Positions 35,719 to 45,520 are shown, counted from the stretch's first letter. The stretch is 64,000 nt of DNA from Streptomyces tuirus (GCA_018195615.1 JAGTPG010000002.1:4147501-4211500), one strand, 5' to 3'. Numbers and translations: made by a program. Notes: generated by a model from the letters alone, not told the origin.

Positions 35719-36912
35719 CTAGGAGCGCCGTTCCGGCACCGCGGCCGTCGCTCTCCCTTCGCGCCTGCCCGCCACCATCAGCGCCAACGTCACCGCCGCC
35801 GACCCGGTGGCCATCGCCGTCATCGCCCCGGCCGGTGACGTCAGTTGGGCCACCGACCCCGCGAGCGCCGCCGCCACCCCCTGCATCGTGAGCATGCCCG
35901 CCGAGTGCAGCCCCAGGGCCTGTCCCGTCAGCGCGTCGGGAGTCAGGGCCATCAGCCGTTCCTGCTGCACGAGGCTGGCGCCGAAGCCGACGGACGCCAG
36001 CGTGACGGCGACGGCGGCGAGCGGGAGCGGCGGACTCAGGAGGAACGGCGCGTACGGGAGGGCCAGGAGCAGCAGGAGCGGGAAGCCCAGGCGTGGACGC
36101 AGCCGGACCGGGAGCACGCGGCCCACCAGTACGTCCCCGGCCAGCATGCCCAGCGCGGCACAGGCGAACAGGGTGCCGGCGGCGTCGGGGGCGTAGGAGA
36201 CGTAGAGGGATTCGCAGCCCACCACCAGGCCGTTGGGGATCCAGAGGGCGAGGTAGACCTGGCGGCGGGGCGCGGACGACCACAGCAGCGCGTTGGCGCG
36301 CCAGGTCGCCGTCACCGAGGGGCGGCCCGTCGCACGGGGCGGGCGTGGGGTCAGGCACAGGCGGATCACGACCGCCGCCACGACGTACAGCGCCGCCGTG
36401 AGCAGCAGACTCAGCCGCGGTGAGAGGACCGCCACCAGGACGCCTCCGGTGGCGTATCCGAGGACCTGCGCGATCCCGGCCATCATGTTGAAGACGGAAC
36501 GCCCCAGCATGAAGCCGTCCTTGGTGAGGATCTCGTTCACCAGCCCCCAGCGCACTCCGCCGCCGAGCGAGGCGACCAGGCCCTGGCCGAGGAGGACGAC
36601 GAAGACGGCCCAGACCGGCAGCGCGGGCAGGGCGAGTACGGCCGTGGTCACGGCGAAGAGGAGCCAGACGCCGGTCAGGGTGGACCGCGGGGGCAGCCGG
36701 TCGGCGCCGGACAGCAGGAACGTCGCCCCGAGCACCTGGGTCAGCGAGGTCCCGAACATGCTCAGCGCCGACAGCAGGGGCGAGTCCGTCGCCCGGAACA
36801 CCAGGACGCCCAGGGCCAGTCCGCCGATCGTCTGGGCCATGACGCTGGCCGAGGAGGCGAGGAAGAGAGGGGTGAACTCCGGGGTGCGGAAGAGCTGTCG
36901 GTAGCCGCTCAT
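35719..36912 (-). CDS. MFS transporter, probable exporter
   Basis: 397 residues, about 11–12 transmembrane helices, with the family's opening RTPEFTPLFLASSASVMAQTIGGLALGVLVF and a GFGASLVQQERLMAL loop. The Arg/Asp of motif A is weak, as in small DHA-like exporters. It is divergent from an ArsR-type regulator with a perfect operator between them, which implies repression relieved by a small molecule. Confidence 0.85.
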   Translation of the reverse strand: MSGYRQLFRTPEFTPLFLASSASVMAQTIGGLALGVLVFRATDSPLLSALSMFGTSLTQVLGATFLLSGADRLPPRSTLTGVWLLFAVTTAVLALPALPVWAVFVVLLGQGLVASLGGGVRWGLVNEILTKDGFMLGRSVFNMMAGIAQVLGYATGGVLVAVLSPRLSLLLTAALYVVAAVVIRLCLTPRPPRATGRPSVTATWRANALLWSSAPRRQVYLALWIPNGLVVGCESLYVSYAPDAAGTLFACAALGMLAGDVLVGRVLPVRLRPRLGFPLLLLLALPYAPFLLSPPLPLAAVAVTLASVGFGASLVQQERLMALTPDALTGQALGLHSAGMLTMQGVAAALAGSVAQLTSPAGAMTAMATGSAAVTLALMVAGRREGRATAAVPERRS

Positions 36913-36950
36913 GCGCTGAGTCTGCGAGGGGCGGCGACAGCTCGTTATTG

Positions 36951-36968
36951 TTTCGCGGGGACGCGAAA
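36951..36968. promoter_or_regulatory. ArsR-type operator between MFS and regulator genes
   Basis: TTTCGCG-GGGA-CGCGAAA, perfect 7-bp arms, midway in the 71-bp divergent gap and 15 bp before the regulator's ATG. Confidence 0.75.
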
Positions 36969-36983
36969 GGTGGCGGGGGCGGC

Positions 36984-37967
36984 ATGGGCTGGTGGCAGAT
37001 CAACGCCGACACCCTCGCCGCGAGCCGCTTCGTCCTCTCCCCGCTCGCCGAGACGTTCGCCGCGCTGAAGCTGCTGCACTCGGGGGTCGCCTCCCACCCC
37101 GGTGAACGCGTGTGGCTGGACGCCCATCTGCCGGGTTACCGGGCCCGGCTGGCCGCCGACCCGGTGACCGCGCGGCTGGTGCGTGCCGGGCTCGGCAAGG
37201 ACTGGATCGCCGACTTCCTCACCCCGGTCCCGAGGGACGGCGAGACGTTCGCGGACGGCGTCGCACGGGTGCGCGCGGCCGACCCCGGCCGGGCCCGCGC
37301 CCACCTGACCGTCTCCCTCGCCGGTCCGCTGCCCGCCGTACTGGACCGCGATGACCTGCCCGAGCGTGCGGCCGCGCTGCTGGAGCACGTCTGGACGCGG
37401 ACCGTACGCCCGGACTGGGACCGGCGCCGGCGTGTCCTGGAGGCCGACGTGGCCGCCCGGACCGCGTGGGTGAGCCGGGGCGGCTGGGCGGCCGTGGTGG
37501 ACTCGCTGCGGCCGGGACGCACACGGTGGCTCGGCGGCAACCGGCTCCAGGTGAACCTGCACGAGTATCCGCCGCGGGAAATCTCCGGCGCCGAGCTGCT
37601 GTTCGTGCCGGTGACCCCGAAGGGCGGCTGGGTGGCCTGGGAGCAGCCCGGCCGGTACGCCCTGGTCTACCCGTGCGCGGGCGCGCTCACCGACCCCGCC
37701 GCCCGGGCGGCCCCCGCGAGCCTCGGCGCCCTGCTCGGGCCCGCACGCGCCGCGGTGCTCGTCCTGCTCGGCTCCCCGCTCAGCACGACCCAGCTGGTCG
37801 CCGTGACCGGGCAGGGGCTCGGCTCGGTCGGGCGCCATCTGCGGGTGCTGCTGGACGCGGGCCTGCTGGAGCGGCGCCGGGTGGGCCGGTCGGTGCTGTA
37901 CGCGCGGACGGCGGCCGGGGAAGTGCTTGTGAAGGCGGGGCACCGGGGCGACACGTCCCGGAGTTAG
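36984..37967 (+). CDS. ArsR/SmtB-family regulator with N-terminal DUF5937
   Basis: 327 residues. Residues 1–240 are the DUF5937 region (SRFVLSPLAETFAALKLL, EVNLHEYPP-like and ELLFVPVTPKGGWVAWEQPGR). The C-terminal ~75 residues are a winged helix (RAAVLVLLGSPLSTTQLVAVTGQGLGSVGRHLRVLLDAGLLERRRVGRSVLY). No metal-binding Cys cluster is present, so it probably senses an organic ligand or stress. ATG 36984 is chosen over 36948 because the operator occupies the intervening bases. It likely represses the divergent MFS gene and itself. Confidence 0.88.
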   Translation: MGWWQINADTLAASRFVLSPLAETFAALKLLHSGVASHPGERVWLDAHLPGYRARLAADPVTARLVRAGLGKDWIADFLTPVPRDGETFADGVARVRAADPGRARAHLTVSLAGPLPAVLDRDDLPERAAALLEHVWTRTVRPDWDRRRRVLEADVAARTAWVSRGGWAAVVDSLRPGRTRWLGGNRLQVNLHEYPPREISGAELLFVPVTPKGGWVAWEQPGRYALVYPCAGALTDPAARAAPASLGALLGPARAAVLVLLGSPLSTTQLVAVTGQGLGSVGRHLRVLLDAGLLERRRVGRSVLYARTAAGEVLVKAGHRGDTSRS

Positions 37968-37977
37968 CATCCGCCTC

Positions 37978-38487
37978 ATGACGACTACTGAGAACACCGG
38001 TGCCCTGCCCCTCGACGTCGGGATCGGCTCCCTCCAGGGCGGTTCCGCGGACCTCGCGCAGTACGCGGGCCGGGCCGTGCTGATCGTGAACGTGGCCTCC
38101 AAGTGCGGCCTGACCCCGCAGTACGCCGGCCTGGAGAAGCTCCAGGAGCGGTACGCCGAGCGCGGCTTCACCGTCCTCGGGGTGCCCTGCAACCAGTTCC
38201 TCGGGCAGGAGCCCGGCAGCGCCGAGGAGATCGCCGAGTTCTGCTCGGCGACGTACGGCGTGACCTTCCCGATGACCGAGAAGGTCGAGGTCAACGGCGA
38301 CAACCGGCACCCGCTGTACGACCGTCTGACCGGGTTCGCGGACGCCGAGGGGCACAGCGGGGACATCCGCTGGAACTTCGAGAAGTTCCTCGTCGGCCGG
38401 GACGGCAAGGTCGTGGCCCGCTTCTCGCCGCAGACCGAGCCGGAGTCGCCGGAGGTCGTGGCGGCGATCGAGGCACAGCTGGCCTGA
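37978..38487 (+). CDS. glutathione-peroxidase-family thiol peroxidase
   Basis: 169 residues. NVASKCGLT carries the peroxidatic Cys43, VPCNQFLGQEPG holds the conserved Cys/Gln segment, and IRWNFEKFLV the conserved Trp/Asn. It reduces hydrogen and organic peroxides; in bacteria lacking glutathione the usual donor is thioredoxin (mycothiol systems are possible). It starts 10 bp after the ArsR gene and may be read from that transcript. Confidence 0.93.
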   Translation: MTTTENTGALPLDVGIGSLQGGSADLAQYAGRAVLIVNVASKCGLTPQYAGLEKLQERYAERGFTVLGVPCNQFLGQEPGSAEEIAEFCSATYGVTFPMTEKVEVNGDNRHPLYDRLTGFADAEGHSGDIRWNFEKFLVGRDGKVVARFSPQTEPESPEVVAAIEAQLA

Positions 38488-38580
38488 CCGCCCCGGGAAG
38501 GCGTTGACCTTACCCCTGGGGCAGGGCCGAGTGTCCTCGTCATCGGGCGGAAGAGCCGCCCGATGACGGAGGATGCCGTG

Positions 38581-39440
38581 GTGAACGTACCGGACCGGGA
38601 CCTGCTCACCATCGGGGCGTTCGCCGCGCGCGCCCGGCTGTCGGCCAAGGCCCTGCGGCTGTACGACCGGCTGGGGCTGCTGTCCCCGGCGCATGTCGAC
38701 GAGGCCACCGGCTACCGCTACTACCGCGCCGGCCAGGTCGAACAGGCCCGGCTCGTGGCGATGCTGCGGCAGCTGGACATGCCGCTCGCCCGGATCGCCG
38801 AGGTGGTCGCCGCCGGCGACGGGCCGACGGCGGCCGAACTGCTCGGCGCGTACTGGGCGGACGTCGAGGCGCGGGTGGCGGCGCAGCGGACGCTCGCCGA
38901 GTACCTCCGTGGACGACTGTCGGGGAGGAGCTCCGAGATGTACGAGAAGTTCGCGGTAGAGACGGTGGACGTGCCCGGCCAGGTGGTGATCAGCGAGACG
39001 CGGCATGTGCTGGCGGGCGAGCTGCCCACCTGGATCGGGTCGTCTCTGGGCCGGCTGGAGTCGGCGGCGCGGGAGTGCGGCGGCATCACGGCACCGCCGT
39101 TCGTCGTCTACCACTCCGAGGTGTCGATGGAGAGCGACGGACCGGCCGAGGCCTGTGTGCCGGTGGCCGACGAGGCGGCGGCCCGGGCGTGGGTGGAGCG
39201 GCACGGCCGCACCCGGGGGACGAAGGTACGGGTGGAGCCCGCCCAGCGGCTGGCCTACACCCGGATCACCAAGGCGCAGGTGGCCCATCCTCAGATCATG
39301 GCGGCCTTCGAGGCGGTGGAGGAGTGGATCGCCCGGAGGGCCTGGAGCAGGCGGGCGCGTGCCGGGAGGTGTACTTCGCGGACTGGGAGGCGGCGGGAGC
39401 CGAGGATCCGGTGTGTGACGTGGCCTTCCCGGTGAGCTGA
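38581..39440 (+). CDS. MerR-family regulator with GyrI-like effector domain, one-base deletion
   Basis: About 286 residues. The MerR HTH and wing (LLTIGAFAARARLSAKALRLYDRLGLLSPAHVDEATGYRYYRAGQV) and coiled coil are followed by a GyrI-like ligand-binding domain (ETRHVLAGELPTWIG, PPFVVYHSEVSMESDGPAEACVPV). The break is at 39331–39338 (CCCGGAGGG should read CCCGGGAGGG); the corrected end is EVYFADWEAAGAEDPVCDVAFPVS. GTG 38581 sits 8 bp after GGAGG. Upstream, TTGACC at ~38504 with an ACCCC/GGGG element resembles MerR-type promoters with long spacers. Family members activate multidrug-efflux genes. Confidence 0.85.
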
Positions 39441-39469
39441 TCCCGCTTCCCGGCACCCGGGCACAAGCG

Positions 39470-39511
39470 GAGCCCTCTCGGCAAGGACGGCGATGCTGGT
39501 CGAGAGGGCTC
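39470..39511. terminator. bidirectional terminator between converging genes
   Basis: GAGCCCTCTCG (39470–39480) pairs perfectly with CGAGAGGGCTC (39501–39511) across a 20-base loop, between the merR-type and DUF397 gene ends. Confidence 0.8.
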
Positions 39512-39545
39512 TGTCGGTGGTGCTTGTGCTGTTGTCGATCCGGGC

Positions 39546-39736
39546 TCAGGCTTTGACCGAGGCCACGAAGGCGTTCCACGCGTCGGCGGGAAACGCCAGC
39601 TTGGGGCCCTCGGGGATCTTGGTGTCCCGAGCTCCAGGGCCTCTTCGACGGTCGACCTGACCATCAGGCAGGCGCCGTTGTTGTTGGTGTAGGAGGACGT
39701 CGTCCACGTTTCCGTGGCGCCCAGACGAATTGCCAT
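39546..39736 (-). CDS. DUF397 protein (Scr2-like), one-base deletion
   Basis: About 63 residues: TWTTSSYTNNNGACLMVR and, after correction, RDTKIPEGPKLAFPADAWNAFVASVKA, the two halves of the DUF397 fold. The break is at ~39623–39632 (GTCCCGAGC, one base short). It pairs with the XRE/DUF5753 gene upstream on the same strand. In S. coelicolor such a pair (Scr1/Scr2) was described as toxin–antitoxin-like, with effects on development and antibiotic production. Confidence 0.8.
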
Positions 39737-39933
39737 GTTCGCTCCGTAGCCAGTTGCGTTTACGCCAACCCGTGCTGGTGGTTGGCGTGATCGACGCTAC
39801 TCGCCAACATCCTCGTTCGGAGCAGTCATTCACTCGACTGGATGGCATATTCCAGGGGAGACTTCCAGTCAGGCGTGTCAGGGGTGTAGCATCCCGCGGT
39901 TTGCCCGGTGAAAGGTCCTCCGCCGACAGCCGG

Positions 39934-40791
39934 TCAGCGGGCGTAGTCCTTCGCCAGACGCTCGATGAGCTGCCGCGACTGGTCCACGTTCAGCGACTGC
40001 GCGCGCAGATGCTCGTACATCACCGTGTACTTCTGCACGTCGAGCGGCTTCTCCAGGTACAGGTCGCTGGTGACGCCCTCGATGTACACCACGCTCGAGT
40101 CGGCCGCGTCGGCGAACTCCAGGATCGAGTACTGGCCGTTGATACCGGCGTGCGCGCCGACCTCGAACGGCAGTACCTGCACGGTGATGTGGGGCAGCTG
40201 CGACATCTCGATGAGGTGCTCGAGCTGCTCGCGCATCACCTGCCGGCTCCCCACGACCCGGTGCAAGGAAGCCTCGTCCAGGACCACCCACAGCCGCAGC
40301 GGGTCCGTCTCGGCGGTGATCCGGCCCTGGCGGCGCAGCCGCACCTCGACCCGCTTGTCGTTGTCCGCCTCCGACGCCTCGGGCGAGCCGCCCCGGATGA
40401 TGGCCTCGGCGTACGCCCGCGTCTGCAGCAGGCCGGTGATGATCTGCGGTTCGTAGACCCGGAGCGACTCGGCGTCCGTCTCCAGGCCGATGTAGACGCT
40501 GTACGGGATGTCCCCGAAGGCGTGCCACCAGCCCTGCTGCCGGGAGTCCTTGGCCATCTGCATCAGCGAGTCGACGATCCGCTGGTCCTCGACCTCGTAC
40601 ACCCCGCACAGGTCGCGGACGTCCCGCTGGCTGATGCTGCGCCGGCCGTTCTCCAGCCGGCTGATCTTCGACTGGGACACCAGCAGCCGCTCGGCGACCT
40701 CTTCGGCCGTCATGCCCTTGAGCTCGCGGAGCCTGCGCAGCTCCTGACCGAGCCGGCGCCGCCTGACGGTGGGATTGACATTGGACGCCAC
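39934..40791 (-). CDS. XRE-family HTH protein with DUF5753 (Scr1-like)
   Basis: 285 residues. The HTH is RRLGQELRRLRELKGMTAEEVAERLLVSQSKISRLENGRRSISQRDV. The DUF5753 domain follows: YIGLETDAESLRVYEPQIITGLLQTRAYAEAII, WVVLDEASLHRVVG, QLPHITVQVLPFEVGAHAGINGQYSILEF. Proteins of this type act with DUF397 partners in actinobacterial developmental signalling. The 197-bp gap to the DUF397 gene is longer than in the second pair of this window. Confidence 0.92.
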   Translation of the reverse strand: MASNVNPTVRRRRLGQELRRLRELKGMTAEEVAERLLVSQSKISRLENGRRSISQRDVRDLCGVYEVEDQRIVDSLMQMAKDSRQQGWWHAFGDIPYSVYIGLETDAESLRVYEPQIITGLLQTRAYAEAIIRGGSPEASEADNDKRVEVRLRRQGRITAETDPLRLWVVLDEASLHRVVGSRQVMREQLEHLIEMSQLPHITVQVLPFEVGAHAGINGQYSILEFADAADSSVVYIEGVTSDLYLEKPLDVQKYTVMYEHLRAQSLNVDQSRQLIERLAKDYAR

Positions 40792-41022
40792 GGGACGCGC
40801 ACCTCCGGCTGCTGCCTCTACTTTGCGTATCTGCTGCTGAGCAGACTGCCACCAAGGTGCTTCCTACCGCTGGGAAACGGTGGATATGCGACGGGTCCAC
40901 GCCAGTTCGGACAGGCACGCCGAGCGGGGCGGGGAGAGTGGGTGCTCTCCCCGCCCCGCTCGGACAGCGGCTCCCGTGACCGGGTTCGTGGGTGCGGTGC
41001 AGTGCTCGTGGTGCGGCGCGGC

Positions 41023-41778
41023 TCAGTGGGCCGCGGCACGCGCCATGGTTCCGTGGCGCGGCTGCATCGGAACACCGCGGGCGGGTTCCGGTGCGGGCCT
41101 GGCTCCGGCGGCGGCCTGACGGCCGGACGGGGCCGGGCTGCGGCGCGGCTGTGCCGCCACGCCGTTCTGGACGTCCATCACGGCGTGCGCGACGAGACCG
41201 CCCATGGGGTCGTGCCTGATCAGGTCCCGCAGCCGGGAGCGAGAGGAGCGTCCCTCGTTGCCCGGGTACAGGTGCTTGCCGAGGCCGACCGCGTGTGCCA
41301 GGGCGGCGAGCGCGGCGGTCCGCGGGTCCGGCGGTACGCCGGTGCGGATCGCCGAGTCCAGCCGGGCCCTGATCTCCCGGCTGATCTCCGTGTCCGTCGC
41401 CTGGTAGCGAGTCGTCGGCAGCACTCCGCACATCTGGCCGGCCACGGCATGCACCATGCCGCACCGCTCCAGATGCGAGAGGTAGGTCTGGCGAAGCCCC
41501 AATCGTGGCCCGCCGATCCAGTGGACGGCCCGTACGGGAGCGCCGCGCCTTCGCAGCAACTCCAACGCGCAGTCCAGAGTTGGATCTCCAGTCGGCCGTG
41601 GTACGACCACGGCGATACGATCCCCGTCTGGGGCTATCCGTCCGGCCAGCGCCAGCTCTACTAGCTGTGCTCCGGCCAGACCGAGGTCGAGCGACTGCGG
41701 CTGCGCAGTGGTACCCGTGGCCGGGTCCAATGCCAGCAGCAGAAGCTCCTCCGGAAGTGTTCTGCGGCTCCTGCCCAT
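41023..41778 (-). CDS. GPP34 (GOLPH3/Vps74)-family protein
   Basis: 251 residues. LPEELLLLALDPATG, LAGAQLVELALAGRI, GGPRLGLRQTYLSHLERCGMVHAV and DPRTAALAALAHAVGLGKHLY are the conserved helices of the GPP34 phosphoinositide-binding fold. Bacterial members are common in Streptomyces with unclear function, perhaps membrane association. The C-terminal ~45 residues are Ala/Pro-rich and disordered. It is divergent from the carboxypeptidase gene. Confidence 0.85.
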   Translation of the reverse strand: MGRSRRTLPEELLLLALDPATGTTAQPQSLDLGLAGAQLVELALAGRIAPDGDRIAVVVPRPTGDPTLDCALELLRRRGAPVRAVHWIGGPRLGLRQTYLSHLERCGMVHAVAGQMCGVLPTTRYQATDTEISREIRARLDSAIRTGVPPDPRTAALAALAHAVGLGKHLYPGNEGRSSRSRLRDLIRHDPMGGLVAHAVMDVQNGVAAQPRRSPAPSGRQAAAGARPAPEPARGVPMQPRHGTMARAAAH

Positions 41779-42014
41779 CCATGCCTCCCCGCGTGGATGA
41801 ATGACAGGGTGACCCCTCTCACATTGGTCTGTCGAGGGTGCGTGACCGGTTCGTAGTGGAACCAGTAGGTATGTCGTTCTCGTCTACCGGATCGGTTCGC
41901 CCCTCACACAGGACACTGGTACATGGTTCGGACAGCGCCGGGGAGCGGTGTCAGGGCGGCGGTTCACGGTTCGTTACGCGCACGCCGGCAGTGCGGCGCG
42001 AGGAGGAGGCATCG

Positions 42015-45000
42015 GTGGCGGGCGAGTCCCCCGACAGGTCGAAGCAGCGCGAGTCGTCGGCAGAACCGACGTCGGGGAGCGCGAGTCCGGTTCCCGAGGC
42101 CAGGAGCGAGGCTTCGGCCACGCGCGCTCCGCGGGACCCGAGGCTCGCGGTGGCCCGGGACGCGGAGAAGTCCTCAACACGCGGAGGCGTCGACACGGCG
42201 ACCCGCGTCCTGTCCGTCCGAACGACGCAGGACGAGCCCGACGATGCACCCACCGCCGACCGGCGGAGCGAGAACGATCCGCCCACGACGGCGAACGCGG
42301 AGCGGACCGAGGGCGAGGCGGACGCTCCGTCCGACGGCGAGCGGGCTGAGGGCGACGTGGGCGCTTCGTCCGACGCCGAGCAGGGCGCGAGCGACGCGGG
42401 TACGGCGGCGGACGCCGAGCCGTCTGCGGGCGAGGCTGACGCGGCGACTGACGCCGAGCGGACTGAGGGCGAGGAGGGCGCTTCCTCCGAGGCCGAGCAG
42501 GGCACGAGCGACGCGGGTGTCGTTGGCGGTGAGGCGGGCGCCGGGGCTGACGCCGGGCGCGGTGCGGGCAAGGTGGGCGCCGCCGGTGGGGCCGAGCCGG
42601 GCGAGAGCGACGTGGACGCGGCGGACGACGCCGAGCGTGCCGCAGGCGCTGGCGCCGAGCAGGGCGTGAGCGACGCGGGTGTCGTTGGCGGTGAGGCGGG
42701 CGCCGGGGCTGACGCCGGGCGCGGTGCGGGCAAGGTGGGCGCCGCGAGTGGGGCCGAGCCGGGCAAGAGCGACGTGGACGCGGCGGACGACGCCGAGCGT
42801 GCCGCAGGCGCTGGCGCTGGCGCCGAGCAGGGCGTGAGCGACGTGGGTGCCGCGGTCGTGGAGCCTCAGCGGTCTGCGAAGGGGGCGCGAGGGGCCGGCT
42901 CGTCCGGCGGGTCGGACTCCGCTGGGTCGTCCGAGTCCGCCGACTCCGGCAGGTCCTCCGGCTCGAGTGAGCGGGACGACGAGGCCGGGGCCGGTGACGA
43001 GCGGCTGCGGGACGCGGTGGCCGCGTGGGTCGCGTCGGCGGACCAGGGCGAGGAGCCTGCGGCGGCTGAGGACCGGGACGGCCGGGGCAAGCAGCCCGAG
43101 AACGCCGACGAGGACTCCCAAGACGCCCAGGACGGCCAGGAGACGGCCGAGGGCGCGGACGAGCCCACGGAGGCCGACACGGACGGCCAGGAGGCCGAGA
43201 AGGCCGCCGAGGCCGCGGAGACCGGCACGGACGCCCGGGGTGGCCGAGAGGCCGACGACGGGCACGAGGCCGGGGACGGAGCGCGCCCCCAGGACCAGCC
43301 GGAGGCCGAAAGGGCCGGTGCGGACGCCGAGACCCGAGCGGACGGCCGGGAGACCGACGGCACCGCCAAAGCCGCCAAGGACGAAACGCGCGCCCAGAGC
43401 CAGCCGCAGGCCGACAAGGCCGGCGCGGACGGCACCGCCGAGGACGAAACGCGCGCCCAGGACCAGCCGCAGGCCGACAAGGCCACCCAGGACGCCGAAA
43501 CCCGTGCGGACGACCGAAAGGCCGACGGCGCGGAGGAGGCCGTCGAGGACGAGGCGCGCGGCCAAGGCCAGCCGGAAGGCGGCAAGGCGCGTGCGGGTGC
43601 CCGGGGCGACGGGGCCGAGGCGGACCGTTCCGGCGGCTCCGGTCGCGCGGGCGCTGCCGGGGCAGGCTCGGAGGGCGGCGAGGACACCCCGGCCTCCGCG
43701 GGCGTCGGCACGGAGGACGCTTCCAAGCCCGGGACCCCCGAGGACGCCCCCGACACCGACACCGGCAAGGCCTCCGAGTCGGACGGCGACAGCCCCACCG
43801 CACCCCCCGTCGACCAGCCCACCGCCGTCTTCAAGGCCGTGCGGCCGGCCGTCGACCAGCCGACCACCATGCTGAAGCTCGGCGGTGCGGCCAAGGACGC
43901 CGAGAAGGACTCCGAGCGGACCAGCAAGTTCGTCGCGCTCAAGCCGCTGGACGACCCGTCCACGCGTAAGCCGGCGTCCAGCACACCAGCAGGACAGGCC
44001 GGACCGGCCGCTCCCGCCGACGCCACCGCCCCCGTGCCCACCGTCGGCCCCGAGCGCACCACGCAGCAGCCCTTGCCGCCCAGGCCGCCACTCGACCTGC
44101 TGGCCGAGCTGACGAACACCCCGCCGCCCCCGGACACCCCGCTGCGGACGGCCGTACGGCGGGTGAAGATCTGGACGCCGCTGGTGCTGCTGCTGGTGGT
44201 TCTCTTCGCGGTCGTGCAGAGCGTGCGCCCGCTCCCGGCGCCCACCCTCGAACTCACCGCCGAGGACAGCTACACCTTCGAGGGCGGCAAGGTCGACATC
44301 CCCTGGCCGGACAAGGGCCAGGCCGCCCTGGACGTGCAGGGGATCGGCACGTTCGGGTCGTCCGGCGAGCAGAAGCCCGTGCCGATCGCGAGTGTCGCCA
44401 AGGTCATGACCGCCTACGTGATCCTGCGTGATCACCCGCTCAAGAGCGGCGAGGACGGGCCGAAGATCGAAATCGACCAGGCCGCCGAGGACCAGTCCGA
44501 CGCCGGCCAGGAGTCCACCGTCGACGTCACCAAGGGCGACAAGATCACCCAGCGGGAGGCTCTGGAGAGCATCCTGATCGCGTCCGCGAACAACGTCGCG
44601 CGACTGCTCGCCCGCTGGGACGCGCAGTCCGAGAAGGCGTTCGTGCGGAAGATGAACCAGGCCGCCGTGGACCTCGGCATGAAGAACACGACGTACACCG
44701 ACCCCTCGGGCCTGAACAACACCACCGTGTCCACGGCCGTGGACCAGGTGAAGCTCGCCAAGGCGGCCATGCAGCAGCCGGTGTTCCGCGAGGTCGCCGC
44801 GATGATGTCGTACGTCGACTACAAGGGCACCAAGCACGACAACTGGAACCGCCTGGTCGGCTCCAACGACGTCACCGGCATCAAGACCGGCACCACCACC
44901 TCGGCCCTCGGCAACCTCGTCTTCGCGGCGAAGAAGGACGTCGACGGCGAGACCCGCCGGATCATCGGCGCCGTGGTGCGCCAGCCCGCCGGCGGCCCCG

Positions 45001-45359
45001 ACAACACCATCCTGGGCGCCGCGCTCTACGAGGGCGACCAGCTGATCCGGGCCGCGCAGGGCGCGCTGGAGTCGGCGACGATCCTGAAGAAGGGCGACGT
45101 CGTCGGGTACGCCGACGACGGTCTCGGCGGCCGCACGCCGGTCGTCGTCACGGAGAACGTCACCGCCGTCGGCTGGGCGGGCCTGTCCGTCAAGCTGACG
45201 TTCGCCCCGAACGACCTGCCGCACGAGGCGAAGGCCGGCACCAAGGTGGGCACGCTCACCGTCGGTGACGGCACCACCAGCGCGGTCAAGGTTCCGGTCG
45301 CCCTCCAGAAGGACCTCGTGGAGCCGGGCTTCGCGGACAAGCTGACGCGCCTCGGCTGA
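42015..45359 (+). CDS. D-alanyl-D-alanine carboxypeptidase (peptidase S11) with ~700-residue acidic N-terminal region
   Basis: 1114 residues from GTG 42015 (AGGAGGAGGC just upstream). Residues 1–~600 are disordered, rich in Ala/Glu/Asp/Gly, and contain a 54-residue duplication. ~600–700 include DQPTTMLKLG and ERTSKFVALKPLDDP. One transmembrane helix (WTPLVLLLVVLFAVVQSV) precedes the S11 domain with S793-V-A-K796, S857-A-N859 and K957-T-G, then a C-terminal beta domain. It trims D-Ala from peptidoglycan stem peptides; the acidic tail is cytoplasmic and the catalytic domain outside. The tail is far longer than usual for PBP5/DacC-type enzymes. Confidence 0.92.
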   Translation: MAGESPDRSKQRESSAEPTSGSASPVPEARSEASATRAPRDPRLAVARDAEKSSTRGGVDTATRVLSVRTTQDEPDDAPTADRRSENDPPTTANAERTEGEADAPSDGERAEGDVGASSDAEQGASDAGTAADAEPSAGEADAATDAERTEGEEGASSEAEQGTSDAGVVGGEAGAGADAGRGAGKVGAAGGAEPGESDVDAADDAERAAGAGAEQGVSDAGVVGGEAGAGADAGRGAGKVGAASGAEPGKSDVDAADDAERAAGAGAGAEQGVSDVGAAVVEPQRSAKGARGAGSSGGSDSAGSSESADSGRSSGSSERDDEAGAGDERLRDAVAAWVASADQGEEPAAAEDRDGRGKQPENADEDSQDAQDGQETAEGADEPTEADTDGQEAEKAAEAAETGTDARGGREADDGHEAGDGARPQDQPEAERAGADAETRADGRETDGTAKAAKDETRAQSQPQADKAGADGTAEDETRAQDQPQADKATQDAETRADDRKADGAEEAVEDEARGQGQPEGGKARAGARGDGAEADRSGGSGRAGAAGAGSEGGEDTPASAGVGTEDASKPGTPEDAPDTDTGKASESDGDSPTAPPVDQPTAVFKAVRPAVDQPTTMLKLGGAAKDAEKDSERTSKFVALKPLDDPSTRKPASSTPAGQAGPAAPADATAPVPTVGPERTTQQPLPPRPPLDLLAELTNTPPPPDTPLRTAVRRVKIWTPLVLLLVVLFAVVQSVRPLPAPTLELTAEDSYTFEGGKVDIPWPDKGQAALDVQGIGTFGSSGEQKPVPIASVAKVMTAYVILRDHPLKSGEDGPKIEIDQAAEDQSDAGQESTVDVTKGDKITQREALESILIASANNVARLLARWDAQSEKAFVRKMNQAAVDLGMKNTTYTDPSGLNNTTVSTAVDQVKLAKAAMQQPVFREVAAMMSYVDYKGTKHDNWNRLVGSNDVTGIKTGTTTSALGNLVFAAKKDVDGETRRIIGAVVRQPAGGPDNTILGAALYEGDQLIRAAQGALESATILKKGDVVGYADDGLGGRTPVVVTENVTAVGWAGLSVKLTFAPNDLPHEAKAGTKVGTLTVGDGTTSAVKVPVALQKDLVEPGFADKLTRLG
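42511..42840 (+). repeat. 162-bp tandem duplication in the carboxypeptidase gene
   Basis: The unit beginning ACGCGGGTGTCGTTGGCGG at 42511 recurs at 42673 almost unchanged, and the next unit start (ACGTGGGTGC) lies at 42841, 6 bp late. It encodes GVVGGEAGAGADAGRGAGK … twice, in frame. Confidence 0.85.
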
Positions 45360-45463
45360 GCCGGGGCGCCGGCCCGTGCGTGCTAGCGTCACGAATCGGG
45401 CAGGCTGCGGCACGGCCGTGAACCGCCGACCAACGGGACACGGCCGGGAGCCGAAGACGAGAC

Positions 45464-45491
45464 GAGACGTCGAGAACGAGACGTCGAGAAC
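45464..45491 (+). repeat. 14-bp direct repeat before the membrane-protein gene
   Basis: GAGACGTCGAGAAC occurs twice without a gap, each with a GACGTC palindrome, 30 bp before GTG 45521. It could be a regulator site. Confidence 0.5.
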
Positions 45492-45520
45492 AGAAAACGG
45501 GACACGGGGAGTGCCTTCTG

